From a virus: a DNA stretch of 38,796 bases. Where the stretch lies: IMG/VR virus record IMGVR_UViG_3300047558_000148, positions 1 to 38,796 of that record; one strand, given 5' to 3'. The notes beneath the pieces were generated by a model. That model was given only the letters and a program-made list of their open reading frames with translations, searched no databases and was not told the DNA's origin. The position numbers and the translations under genes were made by a program. This document shows, piece after piece, positions 29,137-37,043 of this stretch; position 1 is the first letter of the stretch; every line of letters starts with the position of its first letter.

Positions 29137-30723
29137 ATGGCAACAATTAAATCAAACCCACTGTTCTATCAAATCGCAGTTACAAATGCGGATGAATCAC
29201 AAATCACTGGCATTACAGTAGGTAATATTACTGCGACGGCTAATCTTACATCTACTGGTAATACAACAATCACTGGCAACTTAGCCGCTGGTAACCTATC
29301 TGCTACTAAACTAACTCTCGCAGGAACATCAAATCTTTCTATAGGTGGTGGTGTAAGTGGACAGCATTTATCAACAAACGGTGCTGGCGGATTATCGTGG
29401 GTTACTCCTAGTATTGCTACTGGCACAGTTACTAGTGTTGCTACCGCTACTAACAACGGTGGTGTAGGTGGCTTTACACTTACTGGTGGTCCTATTACTA
29501 GCAGTGGAACGCTAACACTCAACACACCAAGTGTTGCTACTCTTCGTAGTGTGTTGAATATTGGTACTGTGGCGAATATGTCGTTTGGTACCGATACGCA
29601 AACATTCTTGCGAAATGATGGACAGTGGGCAACTGCTGGAACCGTCTCTGGTGGTGGTGGTAGTGTAACTAGTGTTAGTGGCACTGGTAGCGGTCTTGGC
29701 TTCTCATTGGGTGGCACAGTTACCTCTACTGGTAGTTTATCCTTAACTGTTCCTAGTGCCGCTGATTTGCGCACTAATATGGGATTGGGTAATATCGCTA
29801 CTATCAACAAAGATGGTAGTACCTCTACTTTCCTACGTGGCGATGGCACATGGGCTGCGGTCGGTAGTGGAGGCGGTAGTGGCGGAACAGTCACATCTGT
29901 TGGCACAAGTGGTGGCGGTGTATTAGGTTTCAATATTGCTACTTCAACTGGTACCCCAATTACTGGTAGTGGTACCTTAACCTTAAATGGTCCAAGTGCC
30001 ACTGCTTTACGAGAAAGTTTAAAAATTGGCAACGTTGCTAATGCTAACTTCAATGGCTCTACTACACAATACTTACGAGGTGATGGTAGTTGGGGCACTC
30101 CTACTAGTGGCGGCAGCAGTGGTCCATCAGGTTATCCAGCACTCAATTCTTCAACTACCCAATACCTACGTGGTGATGGCACTTGGCAAACACTAGGCAA
30201 TATCACAGCCACCAATCTTGACGGTAGTTCAACTAATGTTCTTTATGGTAATGGCGCATGGGCAGCACTACCATCTGCCTCTCAATTAACTGCCGGTAAT
30301 AACATCTCAATCGTTAGTGGTGCTATCAACATGGACACCCTAAAGTTTGCCAAAGAAAAGATTACAATCCTAACTAGTCCTATCACTGGTTATACGATTG
30401 ATGTTCTAACTTCTAGTATTGTTTATAATACTGCGGTCGCAACTAGTGCCATGAACTTAAACATCCGTGGTAATGTTTCTACATCACTCAATTCAATGTT
30501 GGCTATTGGCGAAACTATTACTGTGACGGCTATGATTACTAACGGCGCTACTGCTCTAGATATGGCATCTGTTAACATTGACGGTACTACTCGCACAGTA
30601 AAATACATTAGCGGTAGTAACGCTACTGGCATTGCTAACACCATTACTGCCTATACATATACAATCATCAAAACTGCTGATAACGTATTCACGGTTCTAT
30701 GTAGCAAAGCTGCTTATAAATAA
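29137..30723 (+). CDS. Tail fibre with L-R-x-D-G-x-W repeats
   Basis: The 528-aa fibre has at least five copies of a unit of about 60-70 residues. Each joins V-T-S-V, a G-G-G-V or G-S-G-L-G-F loop, G-T-L-T-L-N (or a similar strand), L-R-S-V-L-N-I-G-T-V-A-N, and F-L-R-x-D-G-x-W; the last copies are shortened. The first 30 residues (P-L-F-Y-Q-I-A-V-T-N-A-D-E) are probably the attachment part. Glycine- and serine-rich linkers follow each repeat. The C-terminal 110 residues are a globular beta domain (I-T-I-L-T-S-P-I-T-G-Y-T-I-D-V). The ribosome site is AAAGGAAA. Fibres of this repeat form are common in aquatic phages. Confidence 0.8.
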   Translation: MATIKSNPLFYQIAVTNADESQITGITVGNITATANLTSTGNTTITGNLAAGNLSATKLTLAGTSNLSIGGGVSGQHLSTNGAGGLSWVTPSIATGTVTSVATATNNGGVGGFTLTGGPITSSGTLTLNTPSVATLRSVLNIGTVANMSFGTDTQTFLRNDGQWATAGTVSGGGGSVTSVSGTGSGLGFSLGGTVTSTGSLSLTVPSAADLRTNMGLGNIATINKDGSTSTFLRGDGTWAAVGSGGGSGGTVTSVGTSGGGVLGFNIATSTGTPITGSGTLTLNGPSATALRESLKIGNVANANFNGSTTQYLRGDGSWGTPTSGGSSGPSGYPALNSSTTQYLRGDGTWQTLGNITATNLDGSSTNVLYGNGAWAALPSASQLTAGNNISIVSGAINMDTLKFAKEKITILTSPITGYTIDVLTSSIVYNTAVATSAMNLNIRGNVSTSLNSMLAIGETITVTAMITNGATALDMASVNIDGTTRTVKYISGSNATGIANTITAYTYTIIKTADNVFTVLCSKAAYK

Positions 30724-30765
30724 TCATAGTAAATAATAGTAGTTGATAAAGAAAGAAACAAATAA

Positions 30766-33700
30766 ATGCCAATTTTAAACAGTATCGGTGCGCTTAGTAT
30801 TGAAGAGGGTGGTGATAACAATAGTGGTAATCTACCTGTTCAAAAATCATTTTTGAAGGTAGTACCTAGTCATACCGGCAATACTTTTATTATTAAACAG
30901 GTACGCAGTTTTGAGATTTACGAATACTCCACAGATAGTGGCAGTTACAGTTTGGCATATACTATTGATACTCCTACTGATTTTCCTACTCAAAGCGGTG
31001 TAGGTCAGAATATTCTGGCAGATGATTGCGATATTAGTTATGGTGGTGATAGAGTATTAGTTTCTTTTTACGACAGCAATCAATACAACAGTAAAGTGTA
31101 TGCTTACCAACTGGTAGGTGGTTTATGGACGCTAAAGAATAGTGTATTAAACACTGGTTCATCAAATGCTAATAATCGTTTTGGTTATTCTGTATCAATG
31201 AGTTGGGCAGATAACGGCTCAGTAGTTGCGCAATATCTAGAATCATACGGTAATGGGGCTGTTTATTATTACGGCGATATATGGAGTTCAACAAGTGGCA
31301 CAGTTCGCTCTGTCTTGCCGCGAGTTTCAATTAACCAGTCGAATGTTCAGGAATTCCCACGAAACGTTCAAATCACAAAAGATGGTAGTTACGCCCGTGC
31401 TGGTAGTTTAATAAGTGGTGTAATTAGCAACGCTGATATCTGGAGCATTACCACAAAATCTGGCGCTACCCTACCATTAAATGCTAAATGGCACGAGTTC
31501 AGTGATAAGTTGAACCTATTGAACCGTGAGTTCTCTGCTAAAGTATTGAGTGGCGATAAGAAGGTATCCTTTGAGATGGATGCTGCCATGACTTATATTA
31601 AAGTTACCCGCGATTTGGTAGTTGTTCCAGTGGTGCCGCCTACTATTAGCGTGCCAGTGAAGACATTTACTTTTACTACAAATACCGCAGTTAATCAAGT
31701 TGTTGCTACTTCTACTGGTACTGGCACACCAGTTTATAACATCAGTCCTGCCTTACCGCCCGGTCTAACTTTTAATACATCTACTGCTACTATTACTGGT
31801 ACACCTACATCGGTGACTGGTGTTACTCTGTATACTGTTACTGTTGGCTATAATGGCGATACTGCTAGTGATGGGTTTAGTTTGAAAACACTAATGCCTC
31901 GCACCGTTACTCTCAATGGCATTGGTGGGTTTTCATTTAATATTGGCAAATCTATCATGCCATTTAGTATTGCTACTATTAGTGGGTTCTCTCAGCCAGT
32001 TACCTATACAATAACTCCAGCATTGCCAAGTGGAGTTACTTTCAATACTTCAACTGGGGTTATGAGTGGCACACCTTCTGCTATTAAGGCAGTATCTACA
32101 TATCAACTAACCGTCAGTGATGCTGATAGTAGTCGTAGTATCAATTTTGATATTGAGGTTACTAGTGCTTTTACTGTTGCGACTACAACACCAACATTAA
32201 ATTTAATAGTAGGCAAAGCATTTACCAGTTCTGTTGTAACTACCACAAATAATTTCGGAGCCGTGACTTTCTCAATAAGTCCAGCGCTGCCTTCTGGTAT
32301 TAGTATGAGTACCACTACTGGTGTTATCAGTGGCACATTAACAAGTATATTGTCAGAAAGACAGTATACAATTACCGCCGCTGATAGCGTAACGTCTAGA
32401 ACTGCTGTCGTAAATATTTCTTGCGCTTCTGATACTACAATTACTACTACTACACAGACTTTTACTTTAGGTGTAGCAGTAAATTATACTCCAGTTACTA
32501 CAAGTTCTGCTGGTGCTCCGTATGTTTATTCTACATTAGCCGCATTGCCAAATGGGCTATCTTTGAATACTTCGACAGGCGCTATTAGTGGAACTCCTTC
32601 TAATTGTGAAGGTGGTTATACTGTAACTATAACCGTAACGGACAAATATGGTTACTCTTCTACTAGTAACATGATAATGTATATCGTACATACTAGCATT
32701 TCTATTACTTCTGTTTATGGTACCAATTATAATCTTGGTCAAACTTATACCGGTACAAGTTACATCACTGGTCAGGGTATTGGAACATTTACAACAACTG
32801 TAACGCCAGCATTACCAAGCGGGTTGTCTATCGGAACTGGCGGTAAAATAATTGGAACACCTAATCTAGCTAGTACTATTGGCAGTAACTCTTATACATT
32901 TAGAGTAACGAATGCTTTCGGCAACTATACGGAGGTAACTAAAACTCTATCTATTAGCAGTGATTTTACTGCTACTCTATCTACGACTATTTTCACTGCT
33001 ACTCTAGGAAAACCAACAATACTGAATATTATGACGTTGAGCGGAGTCGGTACCCCTTATTCGGTATCTATATCGCCAGCGTTGCCGTCCGGGTTAAGTT
33101 TAAATTCTACTAATGGTCAGATTACTGGCACTCCGGTAGTAGGACTATCTCCAGCTAAGATTTATACTCTTACAGCAGCAGATAAATTTGGAATAACAAA
33201 AACACTAAAAATTAATTTAAGTGTAATAAGTGATTTGACTGTCACTGGAACAAACTTGTCATTTACTATCGGCGCAACTGGCGCTTTCTCACCAGTTACA
33301 GTAACTGGTAGTAGTGGTCCTTATGTATATGCGTTTACTCCATCAACTCCGCTACCTAGTGGACTAACGATTAATTCTTCAACCGGGGTTATTAGTGGAA
33401 CTATTACTCAACTTATCAGTAAGACATGTAATATTTTAGTAATTGATTCATTTGGGATTACTATTAGCACACCAATTACTATTTCTTCAGTAAATGATAC
33501 TGTATTATCAACGCCTACAGATGCTCCAATATATGGACAGACACTATTAGAAGCTGAGAAGAATAATTCTATTACTCCAGTAACAGTGACTGGTAACAGT
33601 GGTCCTTATACATTTTCTATTTCGCCAGCTCTGCCGAGTGGATTATCATTTAATACTGCCACAGGCGAGATAACAGGCACTCCTACTACTGGTTTTGGTA

Positions 33701-36414
33701 CTAACTCATATACTATTACTGCTACTGGTTCTGCCTTGTATGGTAGTTTACAAACATCTAAGACATTCAATCTGTTTATTGGATATTTCTTAAAGTTCAC
33801 ACAGGGTTTACAATTAACTAATACCCTATCATTTGGCGGAATTGCTAATACAGCGGGATTTAAATGGTACGAGCTTAAGGGTTTCTTTACTACGGCTAAA
33901 GTTACGGATATGAGTAATTTATTTGCTTATAAGTATCCATTGAGTCAAAACTGGGATGATATTATCTCGTGGGATGTTAGTGCGGTTACTAATATGTCTG
34001 GGATGTTCTATCCTTCGAAATACTTTAATGCCGATATTAGTGGATGGAATACCAGTAATGTTACTAACATGAGTAATATGTTTAGAGGCGCTAGCTCTTT
34101 CAATCAGGATATTAGTGGATGGAATACCAGTAATGTTACTAATATGAGTAATATGTTTTATCAGGCGACTGCGTTCAACCAAGATATTAGTGGATGGACA
34201 GTTGACTCCGTTACCGATATGTCTGGTATGCTTGCAGGTTGTAGTTCTTTCAACCAAGATATTAGTAGTTGGAATACCGGTAACGTTACTAATATGAGTG
34301 GAATGTTTGGTAGCTGTAGTTCTTTCAACCAAGATATTAGTAGTTGGAATACCGGTAACGTTACTAATATGAGTGGAATGTTCAGCGGATGTAGTTCTTT
34401 CAATCAAGATATTAGTAATTGGGATGTTAGTAAGGTTACTAATATGAGCGGCATGTTTAACACTGCCACAAACTTTAATCAAGATATAGCTGGATGGAAT
34501 GTTGCCGCCGTTACTAATATGAGTAAGATGTTCTACAGTTCTAATTTCTCCAATGATTTAATATACTGGTGTGTTACTCGTATTCCTACTTTGCCTGATC
34601 AATTTGGCACTGTTCTAACTGCCGATAAATTACCTCGTTGGGGCACATGTCCATCTGGCGTAATAACTTATCAGCCATCACTGACACTAGCTATTGGTTC
34701 AACCGTAAGTAAAAAATTAGCAACTGTGTATAAGCCTACTGCTGCTTACTCAATAAGTCCAGCATTGCCGAGTGGATTATCATTTAATACTGCTACTACT
34801 GAAATAACAGGTGTGCCTGATAGAATATCTGCGGTTACCGCATATACTATTTCTACGGTAGATAGAAACGGTGTTGCTGTTAGTGGGGTGGTTAATATTG
34901 GCGTAGTATCTGAATTATCTGTAACTGCGCCATCTCGAATCGTTTTCACGACGAATGTTTATGGACAAACTACTATTCCTGTATTAAAATCATTCGGCAC
35001 AATCACTTACTCGTTTTCGCCTGCGTTGCCGAGTGATATGATATCCTCAGTTACAAACAATAATATTATTGTATATTCAACAACAAGACAAAAATCATAT
35101 AGCGTTACTCATACATTGACAGTGGCAGATGAATCTGGAAACTCTATTAGCAAATCTATATTATTCTTAATAGATTATCCTCTTTTAGTTGCCAAATTAT
35201 TAACCGCTAAAACTTTAACTGTTGTTGCGTCTGAAAATCTTAGAGCAACAGGGTTGGTTATTGGCTCCGGAGGGGCAGGTACAGTTACCGGTACTTATAC
35301 ATACTCGGCAAGTCCTTCTTTACCATCTGGTTTATACTTTAGTCCTACTACAGGCGAAATTTCTGGCGCACCTGATAGAGCAACTCCTACATTGACGACT
35401 TCAACTCATACTCTAACTGTAACAGATGAGGTAGGTTCTACTGCCACAACTACTGTTACAATCGGTATAATTACAAAATATTTTTATCCGCTAAACGCAA
35501 CAACTGACCCTACATATGCTCTGTGTGCCGCAAGAACCACACCAGGATATTCTTTTGTTAGCGGAGTTGGAATTTATACCAGCAACAAAATAACTGATAT
35601 GAGTTACATGTTTTTGAATAATACAACATTTAATAATAGTGATATTACTAAATGGGATACTTCAAGCGTCACTTCTATGGCGCACATGTTCTCTGGCGCA
35701 ACCTCGTTTAATCAGCCAATTGGTAGTTGGAATACTTCAGAAGTTTTAAACATGGATTATATGTTCTCTGGAGCTAGTTCGTTCAATCAAGATATAAGTG
35801 CTTGGGATTGTAGAAACGTCAATACAAGAAGATATCAATTTAAAAATGCCGCCGCTTTCAATAAACCTGTCGGAATTGTAGGTGGTGGCTATTTAACTGG
35901 TATGTTTTATGGTGCTAGTTCTTTTAATCAACCTATTGTTGGCGTGCCATCTATAACCAAGCCCTCGTTATTCCCATATGACCTCAGTTATATGTTCTAT
36001 GGGGCAAGTTCTTTCAATCAATCATTGGCTGAAATAGGAACGGATAACTGTACCGATTTGAGTTATATGTTCGCTGGCGCCAGTTCTTTTAACCAGTCCA
36101 TTAGTCACTTTAACTTATCAAAAGTGACTAATGTTAGCTATATGTTCTCTGGCGCAAGCGCATTTAATCAACCAATTATGGAAGCATTTGGCATTGGTAC
36201 ACCTCCTATCACAAAAGCAGACGGGATGTTTAAAAATGCGACTTCATTTAATCGGCAGTCAAACTTTCATTTTCAGTATATTACTACGCAGCCATTGGAG
36301 TTTACTGCTGGAGCAAATACATCGTGGTTATCGAATAGGAGTGATAATGTTCCTAAAATTTATGGTGGAATAGGTCCAAATGGCTTACCTCTATATCTGA
36401 ACATAACAACCTAA
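30766..36414 (+). CDS. Giant adhesin: He_PIG Ig-like repeats and DUF285/BspA-like repeats
   Basis: The 1882-aa protein is the largest in the window. Residues 1-290 look like a beta-propeller (F-E-I-Y-E-Y-S-T-D-S-G-S-Y, V-Y-A-Y-Q-L-V-G-G-L-W). Eight He_PIG-type Ig-like units follow, each with P-A-L-P-S-G-L, then N-x-x-T-G-x-I-x-G-T-P. A first DUF285 block of 25-residue repeats (S-F-N-Q-D-I-S-G-W-N-T-S-N-V-T-N-M-S) spans about 1045-1258. Three more PIG units, one decayed, follow, then a second, more diverged DUF285 block at about 1598-1838. DUF285 repeats are known from surface lipoproteins of mycoplasmas and other bacteria. It is probably a side fibre or head decoration that binds a surface. 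The ribosome site is weak (GAAAG). Confidence 0.85.
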   Translation: MPILNSIGALSIEEGGDNNSGNLPVQKSFLKVVPSHTGNTFIIKQVRSFEIYEYSTDSGSYSLAYTIDTPTDFPTQSGVGQNILADDCDISYGGDRVLVSFYDSNQYNSKVYAYQLVGGLWTLKNSVLNTGSSNANNRFGYSVSMSWADNGSVVAQYLESYGNGAVYYYGDIWSSTSGTVRSVLPRVSINQSNVQEFPRNVQITKDGSYARAGSLISGVISNADIWSITTKSGATLPLNAKWHEFSDKLNLLNREFSAKVLSGDKKVSFEMDAAMTYIKVTRDLVVVPVVPPTISVPVKTFTFTTNTAVNQVVATSTGTGTPVYNISPALPPGLTFNTSTATITGTPTSVTGVTLYTVTVGYNGDTASDGFSLKTLMPRTVTLNGIGGFSFNIGKSIMPFSIATISGFSQPVTYTITPALPSGVTFNTSTGVMSGTPSAIKAVSTYQLTVSDADSSRSINFDIEVTSAFTVATTTPTLNLIVGKAFTSSVVTTTNNFGAVTFSISPALPSGISMSTTTGVISGTLTSILSERQYTITAADSVTSRTAVVNISCASDTTITTTTQTFTLGVAVNYTPVTTSSAGAPYVYSTLAALPNGLSLNTSTGAISGTPSNCEGGYTVTITVTDKYGYSSTSNMIMYIVHTSISITSVYGTNYNLGQTYTGTSYITGQGIGTFTTTVTPALPSGLSIGTGGKIIGTPNLASTIGSNSYTFRVTNAFGNYTEVTKTLSISSDFTATLSTTIFTATLGKPTILNIMTLSGVGTPYSVSISPALPSGLSLNSTNGQITGTPVVGLSPAKIYTLTAADKFGITKTLKINLSVISDLTVTGTNLSFTIGATGAFSPVTVTGSSGPYVYAFTPSTPLPSGLTINSSTGVISGTITQLISKTCNILVIDSFGITISTPITISSVNDTVLSTPTDAPIYGQTLLEAEKNNSITPVTVTGNSGPYTFSISPALPSGLSFNTATGEITGTPTTGFGTNSYTITATGSALYGSLQTSKTFNLFIGYFLKFTQGLQLTNTLSFGGIANTAGFKWYELKGFFTTAKVTDMSNLFAYKYPLSQNWDDIISWDVSAVTNMSGMFYPSKYFNADISGWNTSNVTNMSNMFRGASSFNQDISGWNTSNVTNMSNMFYQATAFNQDISGWTVDSVTDMSGMLAGCSSFNQDISSWNTGNVTNMSGMFGSCSSFNQDISSWNTGNVTNMSGMFSGCSSFNQDISNWDVSKVTNMSGMFNTATNFNQDIAGWNVAAVTNMSKMFYSSNFSNDLIYWCVTRIPTLPDQFGTVLTADKLPRWGTCPSGVITYQPSLTLAIGSTVSKKLATVYKPTAAYSISPALPSGLSFNTATTEITGVPDRISAVTAYTISTVDRNGVAVSGVVNIGVVSELSVTAPSRIVFTTNVYGQTTIPVLKSFGTITYSFSPALPSDMISSVTNNNIIVYSTTRQKSYSVTHTLTVADESGNSISKSILFLIDYPLLVAKLLTAKTLTVVASENLRATGLVIGSGGAGTVTGTYTYSASPSLPSGLYFSPTTGEISGAPDRATPTLTTSTHTLTVTDEVGSTATTTVTIGIITKYFYPLNATTDPTYALCAARTTPGYSFVSGVGIYTSNKITDMSYMFLNNTTFNNSDITKWDTSSVTSMAHMFSGATSFNQPIGSWNTSEVLNMDYMFSGASSFNQDISAWDCRNVNTRRYQFKNAAAFNKPVGIVGGGYLTGMFYGASSFNQPIVGVPSITKPSLFPYDLSYMFYGASSFNQSLAEIGTDNCTDLSYMFAGASSFNQSISHFNLSKVTNVSYMFSGASAFNQPIMEAFGIGTPPITKADGMFKNATSFNRQSNFHFQYITTQPLEFTAGANTSWLSNRSDNVPKIYGGIGPNGLPLYLNITT
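33958..34557 (+). repeat. 75-bp tandem repeats (8 units) in the adhesin gene
   Basis: The word GATATTA (GATATAG in the last unit) recurs at 33958, 34033, 34108, 34183, 34258, 34333, 34408 and 34483, exactly 75 bases apart. Units 34033 and 34108, and 34258 and 34333, are nearly identical in DNA. These are recent duplications within an older DUF285 array. Confidence 0.92.
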
Positions 36415-36536
36415 TCTCGACATAACACTATTCTCCACAAAAGAATAAATACAATATCAATAGCGTCGAGCACACTCCGCTAGTCTAAACAGCCACACGG
36501 CATAGTGCTCCTCGTCCATTCAAAAAGGAGCCACTA
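36415..36536 (+). promoter_or_regulatory. Leader with hairpins before second BppU-like gene
   Basis: No gene is present. CTCGAC (36416-36421) can pair with GTCGAG (36465-36470). GAGCAC (36468-36473) can pair with GTGCTC (36505-36510). The two overlap at GAG and exclude each other. A NATAAATA box lies in the first loop and an AAGGAG ribosome site before the ATG. Confidence 0.45.
36444..36451 (+). promoter_or_regulatory. NATAAATA octamer before second BppU-like gene
   Basis: AATAAATA lies 86 bases before the ATG at 36537, as G-AATAAATA-C, the same context as at 26668. Confidence 0.45.
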
Positions 36537-37031
36537 ATGGCTAGGTTTACAAAACAAACGATCTCCAAAGTAGGCGGTTTCGCTGACCAAGTTCTAGCAG
36601 AAGAACTAACATACGGTCAGGATACCTACTGGGACATTACTATCGCAGACGACGATGGTACTCCTTATGACCTAACAAATTGGGCATTCTCTGCTCGCCT
36701 AATCCGCCGTTCAGTTACTGCGATTGAAGATACTCGCAACGGTCTTGATATTCAAGGTCTTGCCGCCCTCGCAACTGCTTCTGAAATTCAACTAGACAGT
36801 AACGTTATTTCATATAATCCAACTCAAGGCAAAGTTAGATTTATCATTGACGATGTATTCTTTCAGGATGCTACGTCCGTAATTGACACAGAAACTCCAC
36901 CAGTTTATACAGGTTATATTGGCTTGTTGCTGCCTGCTATCGGAACACCGGGTGATATTGATTACATTCCGCCGCTACAGAAGAAAGTGGCCTTGCTATT
37001 CATTATCAGAAATGATGGCATAAATTTATAA
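36537..37031 (+). CDS. BppU-like baseplate/fibre-anchor protein 2
   Basis: The 164-aa protein has T-Y-G-Q-D-T-Y-W-D-I-T-I-A-D-D-D-G-T-P-Y (residues 25-44), then D-L-T-N-W-A-F-S-A-R-L. This is the 'g.......v.d.dG.p.dltgw...a.i' line of the BppU N-terminal domain, clearer than in the copy at 26696. It begins a new unit with a strong ribosome site (AAGGAG). It precedes a fibre gene by 12 bases, as the first copy does. Confidence 0.65.
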   Translation: MARFTKQTISKVGGFADQVLAEELTYGQDTYWDITIADDDGTPYDLTNWAFSARLIRRSVTAIEDTRNGLDIQGLAALATASEIQLDSNVISYNPTQGKVRFIIDDVFFQDATSVIDTETPPVYTGYIGLLLPAIGTPGDIDYIPPLQKKVALLFIIRNDGINL

Positions 37032-37043
37032 GAAAGAAATAAT

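Noticed and set aside
29169-30098. A 309-codon open frame on the minus strand
   Set aside because: It is antisense to the fibre gene. Its proline/leucine/valine-rich repeating product mirrors the fibre repeats and it has no ribosome site. The shorter minus-strand frames at 28537-29034 are explained the same way.
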